Origin: Pseudovirgaria hyperparasitica
Taxonomy: Eukaryota; Ascomycota; Dothideomycetes; Acrospermales; Acrospermaceae
Assembly: GCF_010093815.1 (NCBI RefSeq)
Contig: NW_022985551.1
Location: 640,614 to 704,613 of the forward strand
Direction: 5' to 3'
DNA: 64,000 bases
The notes under the pieces are model-generated. The model did not search any database. It saw nothing but the letters and a program-made list of their open reading frames with translations, and was not told the origin of the DNA. The position numbers and the translations under genes were made by a program. Shown here in pieces: positions 23,564 to 35,972 of this stretch; the first letter of the stretch is position 1, and the number at the start of each line of letters is the position of its first letter.

Positions 23564-25107
23564 ATGTCACCTCCACGAAAACGAGTAAAAACGTCAGAAG
23601 ATGGAAGCTCAAGTCCAAGTCGGTCTGGCCCTGACACTTTAGTCAACGGATCTGTCGGAAAATACTCGAAGTCGATAACTCATGGAGCCACAGCGCAGGA
23701 CAAAGCAACCTGGCAAGGGTTCTGCGACATTGAGTCTGAACCGGTGAGTTGCACCACGTCGTTTGCGTTGTCTCTTCCACTCACGATACCTCACAGGCCT
23801 TGCTCAATGTGATGCTGAGAGAATGGGGTGTTCGGAGTGCGAGGGTTCGCGAGATCTTTTCGCTCGACGATCTAGGCGCTGAATACTCACCGTGAGGCTA
23901 GATTGTCCACACACATTATGCCAAATGCTAATGGCTGGCAGCAAGCACGTGTTTGGCCTGGTCTTCTGCTACCAGTACTTTGAGCCAGACTATGGGATGC
24001 ACGAAAAGAGTTGCCCTGAGCATATATGGTTCGCCAACCAGCTATCGACAAGTTCATGTGCTACCGTGACCATGTTGAACATTCTCAACAACGTCCCTGG
24101 GCTGGTCCTGGGCGAGAATCTCCAGAGCTTCAAGGACTTCACACGCACGTTTGAGCCATTTCCGCGCGGTGAAGCTCTAGCTGAGTTTGAATTTGTCAAG
24201 CGCATTCATAATTCATTCGCCACCCGCAGCGATATGATGAACTTTGACCTTCAAATGAAGGGTAGCTTTGACACGGCCATGAAAGCCAAAGCACAGCAGG
24301 CTAGACGGGAGGCACAGCAAGCCAAACAAAAGGCACGAACGGGCAAAACGAGCACTCCTCGAAAGAAGAAGAAACGGAAGGCTGATGACGAATCCGATGC
24401 GGAGGCTGCCTTTCACTATCAAGCCTTCCTGCCGATTGGAAACGAGCTGTGGAAACTGGACGGAATGGATTACTATCCGGAGAAACTTGGTGAGTGCCAC
24501 AATATTTTACTTGAAAACCCATTCTAAACCTTCCACAGGCACATTCGAAGAAGGCCAGGACTGGACCGAAGTGTTCAGACCACTCCTGGAAGAGCGAATC
24601 CTCCTGCTCAGCGAGCAATACGGCGCCGAAGTCAACCTGATGTGCCTGCACAAGGACGAAGCCGCCGAACTGCGCGAGCATCTCGCCCAAAACATTGTCT
24701 CCATAAGAGCCGCTGATGCCAGGCTCGACACGCTGCAGCCAGACTGGCGCAACTTCCTCGAAGAAGATCCCGGCCTCATCGTCGGCCCAAACACAGACCT
24801 GGGCATCGACGAAGACTACCTCGCCAAGATCAAAGTGCCTCTACCAGTGCAACATCGAATCGACGAAGACAGTCCGACGATGCTCATCGATTTCCGCACT
24901 CGTCTTGTCGACAAGCAGAAGGCGATTGACCAGAGTGTCCTGCAGGTTGCGACTGCAGATGAGCGACAGGAGTCGGAACATGCACGAGACTCCCGCTCCG
25001 ACTATCGCTCATTCCACTATCAGTATCTAGTCGAGCTTGCAAACGCAGGCTGCCTGCGCGATGTCGCAGAGGACGTACGAGCCGCCAAGGAAGCAAAGGG
25101 GAAGTAG
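23564..25107 (+). CDS. Ubiquitin C-terminal hydrolase, UCH37/BAP1 type (peptidase C12)
   Basis: Four exons, 23564-23743, 23797-23891, 23942-24489 and 24539-25107, encode 463 residues. I start at the ATG giving MSPPRKRVKTSEDGSS. The catalytic geometry is complete: oxyanion Gln125, nucleophile Cys131 (STSSCATVTM), His250 (EAAFHYQAFLP) and Asp265 (WKLDG); the Q-to-C gap of 6 and H-to-D gap of 15 match UCH enzymes. A Lys/Arg-rich insert (KKKKRK) lies in the crossover region before the His. The C-terminal helix block (FHYQYLVELANAGCLRDVAE) resembles the UCH37-like domain that binds Rpn13 or Asx/INO80G partners. The enzyme removes ubiquitin, likely in the nucleus given two basic clusters. Confidence 0.93.
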
Positions 25108-25325
25108 TCATAATTCAATATGTTCCCTGGTGTCTGAATGTGGGCAACGCGGGGGTCTTCTTCTCGTCTGCCTGTCCCTGCGATCCTGCGGTTCGAACAT
25201 GTGTTTCCCAACTCTCGGATCATCGCCTCCATTACATACATGGGTCCTTCCCTTAGGTAAGACCTTGTAGCATAACCACCGGAAATGCTCTCACCCACTC
25301 CGAGCCCCGCACGAGAAACACAAAT

Positions 25326-26774
25326 CTATACATCCGACCACCCCTCCCCTTTCCACCCGCGTTCAAGCAACCCAAGCGCCTCATCCACCATGCCCTCCAA
25401 ATCAACGTCCCATATCCACTGATACCGCTCATTCAACTCCCTCTCCAGCTCCTCAAAATTATCCCCCACCCCCTCCATCAAAAACTCATTCGCCAGCCCC
25501 GCGCGACGACTCTCCCACACAACCTTCTGCGTACGCGGCCGCCTGACGGCATCATACGCCCGAAACGCATCCTCAATCTGCGACTTATGCTCAATTCGCC
25601 CCAGCAGCCGACTCAGCACAAGCGCGTCTTCAATAGCCATGCCGGCGCCGGCACCTAGGTTCGGCGTGGCGGCATGTGCGGCGTCGCCGAGGATGCAGAT
25701 CCGGTTGCGGTAGTATGGTTCGTTGTGCGGGACGTCGAAGATGCCCCATCTGCTGCTGTCGGGGAAGGCGTGCAGCATTTTCACGAGCCGGGCGTCGAGG
25801 CCCCCTTTATCAACCCCATCATCATCGCCGTCAGTGGTGGTAAAGTCAGCGAGCATCTGTGCCTTCGAGCAGGGCGCCATGTTAGTCTCACTCGTCCACT
25901 CCCCGCGACACACGGCGAACGCATTGACAAGAGCATGGTTCTCGACCGGATACGTGATCATCCCGATATTATACCCACAATACAGCATCCCATTGAGCGC
26001 AAAATCCGCACCGAGAATCGACACCGCCTCCTCCCGCGGCAGGAGCGCACGATAGCCATACTCGCCCGAAAACTGCGCCCTGATCTTCCCCGGGTGCAGG
26101 ATCTCACGGGTCCGACTCTTGATCCCATCGCACCCAACAACCGCATCCGCAGACGCCGTGCTCCCGTCCGCGAACCTGAGAATCATCCTCCCGCCGCCAT
26201 CATCATCATCATCGTCGTCATCACAGCCAGACTCCTCAATACCAACAAGCTGCTTCCCAAACACCGCCGTCCCAGCCGGCAGCAAGCCGACCAGCACCCC
26301 AAGCGCATACCGCCTATGCACACCACACCGCGCCTGCGCTCCCGTCCAACACCCGCCCTGGCCCTCGCGCCGCGCATGCACAATCAACTCGCCCGCCTTG
26401 CGCCCATCCCCGCTCCGCGAATCCTGCGCATACACATACGACAGAAAGGTATCGTAGCGCTCCGGACTGACGTTGCATGTAGCGCCCTTTTTGAAGCCCG
26501 CGAGGATTCGCCCGTCGATGAGGCTGCAGGCGCGCATCGCGTTGGGCCCGAAGGCGATGCCCGCGCCGATTTCGCCGAATGCGGGCGCGGCTTCGTAGAT
26601 TTTGGTGTCGGCGTGGCCGTGGTTTTGGAGGCCGATTGCGAGGGCTAGGCCGGCTATGCCGCCGCCGATTATGGCGATGGAGAGGGGTTTCTTGGGGGGT
26701 GGTGGTGGTGGGGGTTGGGGGTGTGCGTTTGTTGTTGTTGTTGTTGTTGTCGCTGCTGGGGTTATGTCGCCCAT
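25326..26774 (-). CDS. FAD-dependent monooxygenase, salicylate-hydroxylase-like
   Basis: A single exon of 482 residues, starting MGDITPAATTTTTTTNAHPQ. The Thr/Pro tracts before residue 30 come from trinucleotide repeats. The Rossmann dinucleotide-binding motif (IAIIGGGIAGLALAIGL) is at residues ~33-49. It is followed by GIGAGIAFGPNAMRAC, the DG motif (VVGCDGIKSRTREIL) and the ribose-binding GD motif (CILGDAAHAATPNLGAGAGM). This is the group A flavoprotein hydroxylase fold, which uses FAD and NAD(P)H to hydroxylate aromatic or polyketide substrates. Salicylate hydroxylases are the closest theme, but the substrate is not readable. An Asp8 tract, also a microsatellite, interrupts a surface loop. 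Upstream ORF extension is caused by a tetranucleotide repeat and is not coding. It is convergent with the UCH37-like gene. Confidence 0.9.
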   Translation of the reverse strand: MGDITPAATTTTTTTNAHPQPPPPPPPKKPLSIAIIGGGIAGLALAIGLQNHGHADTKIYEAAPAFGEIGAGIAFGPNAMRACSLIDGRILAGFKKGATCNVSPERYDTFLSYVYAQDSRSGDGRKAGELIVHARREGQGGCWTGAQARCGVHRRYALGVLVGLLPAGTAVFGKQLVGIEESGCDDDDDDDDGGGRMILRFADGSTASADAVVGCDGIKSRTREILHPGKIRAQFSGEYGYRALLPREEAVSILGADFALNGMLYCGYNIGMITYPVENHALVNAFAVCRGEWTSETNMAPCSKAQMLADFTTTDGDDDGVDKGGLDARLVKMLHAFPDSSRWGIFDVPHNEPYYRNRICILGDAAHAATPNLGAGAGMAIEDALVLSRLLGRIEHKSQIEDAFRAYDAVRRPRTQKVVWESRRAGLANEFLMEGVGDNFEELERELNERYQWIWDVDLEGMVDEALGLLERGWKGEGWSDV

Positions 26775-27010
26775 TGCGGCTGGGTGTGGGGAGCCGGAGG
26801 CTGGCTGGGCGGGAAAGGAAAGGGGGAGGGTTTGTCTTGTGTGACTTGAGGGTTTGAGACGCGTGGACTGTCGAGCACGGAGAAGCGAAGCGAAGCGAAG
26901 ATGGACCGCACGGTGGAAGAAGGAATGAGTGAATGAGAACGGACAGACAGGACGAAAGGCCCAAACATATATAATATGCAAGCCTCCCCTCTGTTGCTCG
27001 AGTAATAATC

Positions 27011-27040
27011 CCATCCATCCATCCATCCATCCATCCATCC
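27011..27040. repeat. (CCAT)n microsatellite
   Basis: About seven tandem CCAT units upstream of the FAD monooxygenase. Its reverse complement encodes Met-Asp-Gly-Trp, which makes a false N-terminal extension of the monooxygenase frame. Confidence 0.92.
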
Positions 27041-28151
27041 CCTCAATCCCCGCCCGGTATGTCTATATTGACAAAAGTCCGGTCTTGGCGATATTGCATC
27101 GTGGAACGCGTCGTGGTGCGTTTGTGCCATTTGTACTTCGTTGCCGGGACGTGCTCATGCACGACATACATACACTCACTCACTTTGCCACAGCCTAAAC
27201 AACCGACGACCTTCATGAGGACCATCAAGACCATCAAGACAGATATGGAAGACCTTGAGGCCGGCATGCATGCACGCACGCCATCTCTCCCGCGAGCAGG
27301 ACAAAAGGCAGCACACTCAATCCACAAGCAAAAAGCACAAAGAAAAGACACAATGTCAGAAGCAGTAAGAAGCAGCGAGACGTAAAAGACGTAAAACAGG
27401 AAGAAGAAAAAAACAAGCAGAACAGATAGACACCGAAACACGAGAACGAACTGAACTGAACCAAACTTGGACCCCAAGAGTCTCATTTCATCTAAACAGC
27501 TGCTCCGTATATGCTGTAATTAATAGTAGATGAGATGTATGCACTCTAGCCTAGCCTAGCTACACTACACTACTGTCTCAGGCACACAGTACTTCTGCCT
27601 CAGGCACACACACGCACACACACCACTAACCCAACCCAAATACCCCAACCCCACCTTCCAACACCCACAATGAAAGACATGCATGTGAAAAACCCGCACC
27701 CGCACCCCGTGACCCCCGATATGATCCGCCAGCCATGTGACAGAACCAACGCTAATTATGGGGTTGTATCACATGCTACAGTACTTACTTACTGCCAAGA
27801 GGACCTTACAAACACTCCCCCCTGGCGACGAACAGGGTTAGTTAACATGCGTGCACGGATGGGGTTTCGTATGGTGAATGTGGGGAGAATGGTGTATGGG
27901 TTGTGGGTTGTGATTGTGGTTCCAGGTTCAAGCCCAGGCTCAGGTTCAGGAGAACATGAAACAATAGCACGAGTGGTGGATCTGCACTGATCTACCGACC
28001 CACTTGGTTGTATTGTATGGTCGATAATTAATCACAGGCAGGTTCTACACACACAGAGAGAGAGGGAGAGAGTTATGAAGGGATTATATATATCCACGCA
28101 ACAACAACGCATACTTCTTTGTCGCGCGTGTGAAAACGGAGATAACAAGAG

Positions 28152-28171
28152 GTATCGTATCGTATCGTATC
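28152..28171. repeat. (GTATC)n pentanucleotide microsatellite
   Basis: Four tandem five-base units in the 3' flank of the second Sec14-like gene. Confidence 0.85.
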
Positions 28172-28348
28172 TCCAATCAAAACAAGAAAGCCCGTGACAT
28201 GGACCTTCTCCCCCAATATATTCGGAATTTGCACATTTGAGCCCCTCCCTCCTCCTCCTCCTCCTCAACCCCGCTCCTACCAACGACCATGTAGTTTATG
28301 TATTAGGTTTGTTCGTATATATTTATATATGTTGCTCCCCCCTAAAAT

Positions 28349-30526
<2,178 letters not shown>

Positions 30527-30649
30527 AGAAAGGAAACACACAAACAAAAAGTCTATGTCTGACGTGGACGCGCGAAGATTGAAGCTGGCCGGGCTGACGC
30601 GGAAGAGCGGACGAGAAAGAGAGGCGAGACGAGGACGAGGACGAAGGGA

Positions 30650-30718
<69 letters not shown>

Positions 30719-31591
30719 CGAGGTCAATCAACAAATTGCAGGACGAAAAGTCAAAAGTTAATTGGGGGTTGGGCTTGGGGTTCTACAAGGGCGGCGTGGT
30801 GGGTTTACTACTGGTTTAGTGGCTACCAGACGCCGGCACAGGAGCTAAAGCGGATGAGAGTGAATAGTGCGCAAGAAGTTGTACTGTATCTAAGAATAAA
30901 AATGCCGAAGCAGTAAAAAGACACGATGAATTAATTATAGCATCACGAAATGAATGGAGCGAGGTTGAAGGGATAGTGGGATACGTAATTAAGGTACAGA
31001 CGGCCCTGCCAAGATGCATGTGTCTGCATCATGACGCCTCGATATGGGGCTTTGCAGTAATTACAGTATGTAGGTACGTACCGGATGAGAGGACGCGAGT
31101 ACGATGTGGGATCTGCGTATCTGGAACATGATGTTAGGCACGGTGCATGGTATGATAGGATACACTACACGCGATCCACAGTACACGATGAAAATCCACA
31201 GTGCACATCGGGATACGCGATCAGGAGGAGTTCAGCAGCAAGCAGCCAGGATGACTAATTAAGTTGGGAATTGCAGCAGCACCACCACCACCGCCGCCGA
31301 CCGCGTGGCAGAAGCCCCCGATTTGCGCCCCAAGACCCGCCAGACCCGCCCGAGTGCTGGCCCAGTGTCGCCCCAGTGTCGCCCCAGTGCCGCCCAAAGT
31401 TCCGCCCAACTGCCAGCTTGCCCCCCGGTTTCCGCCCGTGTGCAGCGCGGGACTCGCCAAGCCTCGCGATATTTTGCCTCGTCCAGTGTTTACTCTCACT
31501 CGCACTCTCTCACACACACACACTCACTCACTCTCTCACACACTCGCACACACACGACAATCCCACCACCACCACAACCACAACCACAATC
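30527..31591. other. divergent promoter of the Sec14-like gene and DAM1, repeat-rich
   Basis: About 1.06 kb. The left part carries a long (TTGC)n tract. The right part has CA-rich tracts near 31510-31558 in what is probably the DAM1 leader. No gene is recognised between them. Confidence 0.6.
30650..30718. repeat. (TTGC)n tetranucleotide microsatellite, about 17 copies
   Basis: An uninterrupted tract of about 69 bp starts some 125 bp upstream of the Sec14-like ATG. The reverse complement is open in all frames and reads Lys-Gln-Ala-Ser, so it extends the gene's open frame artificially. Its purity and length suggest length polymorphism. Confidence 0.95.
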
Positions 31592-32327
31592 ATGTCCACC
31601 ACTCCCACCTCACACACCCACACCCACACCCACCGCCGCCGACCCTCCTCCCAGACCCGCCGTCCACTCTCCCGCCCAACAACGCCCCTCCGCCCACCCT
31701 CCCGCTCCTCCCTACGCGCCAGCACATCCACATCCACCGCCGCCACCAGCACCCTCCCCCTCGAGCATCTCGACTCCCAATTCGCCGAGCTGAGCGACGG
31801 CATGGCCGACCTCGAGGCAAACTTCATCTACCTCGGCCTCATGCACGAGAGCCTGGCGCGCTTCAGCGAGAGCTTTGCCGCCTTTCTGTACGGCCTGAAC
31901 ATGAATGCCTTTTGTGTTGATTTTCCGGAGGTATGCTACTTTTCATTGCTTCGTGTATCCATGCGTGTGGTATGGAAAGCTGATGTGTAATTCCCAGGCG
32001 CCCATCCCGCCTTCATTCACCCGGCCCGCTGCTACTGCCACTGCGCGGCCGCAGTCGCTGCTCTCGCACCTGCCTTCGCGCGGCCCAGCGCCCTCTGATC
32101 CCGATCCTGAAGCGACCTTTCTGACTACTGATACCTCCTTTGTTGAGAATCCGCCGTCCAGTCGCACCGGCAATAAATTTCAGACACCGACGCCGGCGAG
32201 CAGGATTGGCCGTGGCGGTGGAGGCGGCATTCCGCGTGCTGGTGGACGAGGACGCGGGAGTGGCATTCCGGCGAGGGGATCGATGGTGGGGAGAGGGAGG
32301 GCGAGGGGACGGGGACGGGGGGCTTGA
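31592..32327 (+). CDS. DAM1: DASH complex subunit Dam1
   Basis: Two exons, 31592-31930 and 31998-32327, encode 222 residues; the 67-nt intron is in phase 0. The Dam1 signature is clear: FAELSDGMADLEANFIYLGL, then HESLARFSESFAAFLYGLNM, then NAFCVDFPE across the splice to APIPPSF. The N-terminus is a His/Thr/Arg/Ser-rich low-complexity stretch, partly from a CA repeat, and the C-terminus is Gly/Arg-rich. The DASH/Dam1 ring couples kinetochores to microtubule plus ends and is phosphorylated by Aurora B (Ipl1). The GRGRG tail resembles RGG-type nucleic-acid- or tubulin-binding tails and could contact the acidic tubulin tail, but that is inference. Confidence 0.93.
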
Positions 32328-32734
32328 GAGGGATCATGGGCTTGGTTGAGACGACGTGTAACGGTCGTCTCATCACACAACAACCGACTATGAGGCACGC
32401 CAGAGCGACCAAGAACCATCATCCTTATCATCATCTACACATAAAGCTCGTCTGCCCGCATTACGTCCAGTCTCCCTCGCAGAAACCCTCCATATATTCA
32501 TAACCGGACATCTTCAACCCTCCAAAATTGCAATCATCTACAAGCCACCTCGTCGAAAAAGCACGCGTTCTATTCGCGGCAGTGGTATCATAAAAAATCA
32601 ACTCATGTCATGCAAAACGCTGCGCTCCAACACCGCCATGCATGCTAAAAGGAGCGTCGCAAACGGAAAACAAACAAAGAAGAACGCTAAAATGCAGAAT
32701 AAAACCCCAAATCACAACACCCAGCAAGCTCCCC
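32328..32734. other. convergent 3' region DAM1 / Ytp1-like
   Basis: About 400 bp of A/C-rich downstream sequence for two convergent genes. No gene is seen. Confidence 0.5.
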
Positions 32735-34834
32735 TCACGCAGGCATGCCCACCTCCCGCGTCAGGAACGCCACCTGCCGCGGATGCTCCCGACGCGTAGC
32801 CCAGCCCTTGATCGCACAGAGCACCGTAGCCCAGGACAGCACGAGACATGTAAGGCCAACGGTAACAGTAAAGGTAAACATGGCGTCCAGGCCGTACTGC
32901 TCCATGCACGCGACCGTGTCCTTGTTGCTGAGGATGAAGGTGATGCCGCCGGCCGTCAGGCAGAAGGCGCTGATGAGCTCGCTCGGCGGCCGGCTCGGCA
33001 GATAGGACGTCGGCGGCGCGAGATAGACGAGCATGTAGGTGACGGCGCGGGCGAGCGCGAATCCGACAAACATTGTGCCCCATTGCTTGTGCACCATTGT
33101 CGAGAGCATCGAGTCTTGGTGGTGCGACGACATCATGACGCCTAGCAGCAGGATGATTAGGGCCGGGATGGGGTTCAGGGAGACTTTGTAGGTTTTGGGA
33201 GGCGTGAAGGCTGTTGTTGCTGTATCGCTGGACGTGTGCTTGTTTGTCTGGAGAATGTACGCATTCAGCAATCCACGGATGCGCGTTGATTCGACGAGCA
33301 TTCCGAGCTAGAGCAGTGTTAGCTTAGAATAAAAAGGAACCCTTGTGCCGGAGTGAATCCGAGAGACACAAAAAAAATCCCTCGGACTTCCCACAAAGAA
33401 ACGACTTACCAAGCCCCCTCCGAAGAACATGACGGAAATGGAAACGTGCTCCAGGTCCTGCGGCGTCCACGCATCGCCCCACGCCGCCAGATGCTCGAGA
33501 AAGACATTCGTGGACCCGTAGAGGAAGATGACAAACGACTCGGTGAACTCGGCCGTCGGCAGCGCAGCGCATCGACGCCCGACCAATTCGCCCGGCGGCG
33601 GCTTGACGTTCCAAGCCCACCCGGCGTCGGCAAAGCTGCCGAGCCAGCGGCCGAGCGTCAGCACGCCGTACCAGAAGAAGATGCCGCCCTTGATGAAGTG
33701 TGCGAGCACGTTGAACACGGCGCCGCCGCGCTGGGAGGTGGTTTGTCAGTCATGCATTTGCTACACACCCATTTTCATCAGTCACTTACAGCGATGCCAC
33801 CGAGCACAATGGCGCCGGTGGAAATGGCCACGAAGCCGAGAATGGGGATCGTGCGCTCCACAGCAATATACAGGAAGTTGACTACCTGCAGCGTACGCCG
33901 GCACGACACGAACCCGGCCAGCTTGCCCGTCAGGAACCGATCCACGGCCGCATTCCGCAGGAACCCCTTCTTCTCCGCATCACCGTCGAACTCGTCTTCG
34001 TCGTCATCCTCATCATGACCATGATCATAGCGCTGCCCCGGCACCTCAAAGCGCCGCGTCTCAGACAAATCACTCGGCGAGCGCGAATGACCAAACAACG
34101 ACTCCGAACCCCGCTCCGTGCCCTGCCCCGAATCGCGCGACCACCGCGCCTCGCCGCCGGGAGAGGGTGAGGGTGAGGCAGAATGCAAAGTCGGAGCCTG
34201 CTGCACACGCGTATACTGCGCCAGCGCAGCAACAGACACAGGATGCGTCGCCGCGCCAACACCCTGCTGCTCCGCCCTCGCCGCCCGCGCGCCATACCTC
34301 CTCACCAAGCCCAGCACCACCCACGCGCTCACAATCCAGCTCAGCACCCAGCCCAGCCTGCCGTGCGAGTTGTGCGCGTACAGCTCCGGCGTGCGCCGCG
34401 CGTATACCGCGCCGAGAACCAGACCGAGCGCGTTCGAAGCTAGGAAAAGAGTCTGCGCGGGGAGCGTGAGGCGTGATTTTGCGATGCTGAGCATTACGGC
34501 TGCGCGGTCTTGTCAGTTTACATATGCACATATGCGTGTTGTTTGGGGTGCGATACTCACCGAGCGGAGCGACGACGATCCATGCGCCTACCATGCTGAA
34601 AATGTGCGCGTACATCAGGCTTGTATGCGAGGTCAGACTCCAGTAGCTTGAGGGCATGTCTGGCGGCGGAGCAGGTGGGTGCGCGGTCACGGACGGTTGA
34701 TCCATGCCGTTCATGCCGTTTGTGTCTGTGTCATCGTGGCCGGACCCGGAGCCGTGAGCGGCTACTAGAGCGGGGAGGTGGCTCAGTAGTACCGCGGCGG
34801 TCGTTGCGATGGCTAGGGAGCGCGCGCGGTGCAT
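32735..34834 (-). CDS. Ytp1-like multi-spanning membrane protein
   Basis: Four exons, 34834-34561, 34499-33790, 33730-33410 and 33307-32735, encode 625 residues; introns are 61, 59 and 102 nt with consistent phases. A likely signal peptide (MHRARSLAIATTAAVLLSHL) precedes a His/Asp-rich segment. Then comes the DUF2427-like region (SHTSLMYAHIFSMVGAWIVV), a long Ser-rich loop of about 110 residues, and the Ytp1 domain with many hydrophobic helices and conserved blocks (FYWYG-like FFWYGVLTLGRWLG, ESFVIFLYGSTNVFLEH, SMLSTMVHKQWG). Ytp1 was named for loose similarity to mitochondrial electron-transport proteins, but the function is unknown. The conserved His-rich helices suggest metal or haem binding, which is speculative. 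Confidence 0.88.
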
Positions 34835-35265
34835 GTATGTTGCGTATACTGGGGAGGAACGACGGGTGGGGGATATGTTGGTGTCGGCGGAGGAGGTGGG
34901 TTGTATGGATAGGATTTTGGAGTGGTTTTGTCGGGTGTAATATCTATCTATGTCTTTTAGGCTTATGGTGAGTGATGGGTTGGAGGAGAGTGGGACATTA
35001 AGAGGAGGAATCGCAGGATAGTAACGACAGAGTGCTGCTGCCGGGTATGAGAGAGGGGTGTGTTAGGATGGGAGGGTGAGAGAGGGTGAGAAGGGGGTGG
35101 TGTCGGCGCCCAGATGTTTTAATATAATTACAGAGCAAGCAAACGATCGAAGCTACCTACCTACTACGGGTTTAGACGGACATATGTCAGCGATGGGAAC
35201 AGATACCAAACGGGACCACCTCAGCCAGCCTGCCGCTCCGTTGCCGTTGGATGCAAAGCCCGAGT

Positions 35266-35294
35266 TTGCTTGCTTGCTTGCTTGCTTGCTTGCT
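35266..35294. repeat. (TTGC)n tetranucleotide microsatellite, second copy
   Basis: About seven units of the same tetranucleotide as at 30650-30718, here about 430 bp upstream of the Ytp1-like start. Confidence 0.9.
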
Positions 35295-35322
35295 ATGAAG
35301 CTACCACTACCACTAATTACGG

Positions 35323-35349
35323 CTTGTGTGTGTGTGTGTGTGTGTGTGT
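35323..35349. repeat. (GT)n dinucleotide microsatellite
   Basis: About 13 GT units, 30 bp to the right of the second (TTGC)n tract. Confidence 0.9.
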
Positions 35350-35908
35350 AATACAAACACACCACACGTGGAGCTATGGCCACCACCACCATCACCCCAG
35401 CAAGCTACTAACTCCGGCCCTTCAAACGACACGACGCGACCGACGGGACCACTCAAGTGCGAGTCGACCGCCAGCAGCCAATGTCAACGTCAACGTCAAC
35501 AACCCACCTACCTAGTAATGTCTGTCTAAAGCCGGGTATGACGTCTATTGTTGCCAAGGGGGGGTGGTAGGTGGTGTTGGGTGGGTGGTTTAGACAGCTT
35601 TCTCCTAGTCCGTCCCTCTCTCTGTCTTCGCTGCTGAGTGCTTGCTCCATTAGCGCTTCCGAACCATCCGTACGCTGTTGGGCTAGTAATTACGGTAATG
35701 CTCCCCCCAACAACCTCCTCCCCCGGTCTAATTAATGCCTTTTTTGAGGTGCTGGCTGGCTTCACAATTTACTGACTGACGGCCTGCATCACGTTCACAT
35801 CTACCAGCTGGGTTCGTGCCTGCGAGCACCACGCCTGTCGCCGCGATGATCCCGGGCAGGTATGCTGAATATGTACATGTCAACGTTGCGGCTATTGCAT
35901 ACATGCAT

Positions 35909-35972
35909 GACTGGATGACTGGATGACTGGACGACTGGATGACTGGATGACTGGACGACTGGATGACTGGAT
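35909..35972. repeat. 8-bp minisatellite (gactggat/c) with 24-bp higher order
   Basis: Eight tandem copies of an eight-base unit in which every third unit ends in c rather than t, giving a 24-bp higher-order period. The array ends in a short inverted repeat (gactgga/tccagtc). No gene overlaps it. Confidence 0.88.

Larger units (their letters stand above)
26775..28348. other. repeat-rich intergenic region
   Basis: This region holds the FAD monooxygenase promoter and the 3' end of the second Sec14-like gene. It carries (CCAT)n at 27011-27040, (CGTAT)n at 28152-28171 and CA/GA-rich tracts. A 147-codon minus-strand ORF at 27043-27486 begins with ATG but consists of low-complexity hydrophobic codons, and I do not accept it as a gene. 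Confidence 0.5.

Noticed and set aside
25674-26648. 324-codon plus-strand ORF opposite the FAD monooxygenase
   Set aside because: Antisense shadow of a well-supported GC-rich coding region; composition is Arg/Pro-rich with no domain.
27043-27486. 147-codon minus-strand ORF with ATG and hydrophobic start
   Set aside because: It is built from low-complexity TTC/TTT and TGATGG-type runs, has no conserved motif, and lies in the repeat-rich flank of the FAD monooxygenase.
30527-30727. N-terminal extension of the Sec14-like frame through Lys-Gln-Ala-Ser repeats
   Set aside because: The extension comes from the (TTGC)n tract, which is open in every frame, and no ATG supports it; the ATG at 30526 is better.
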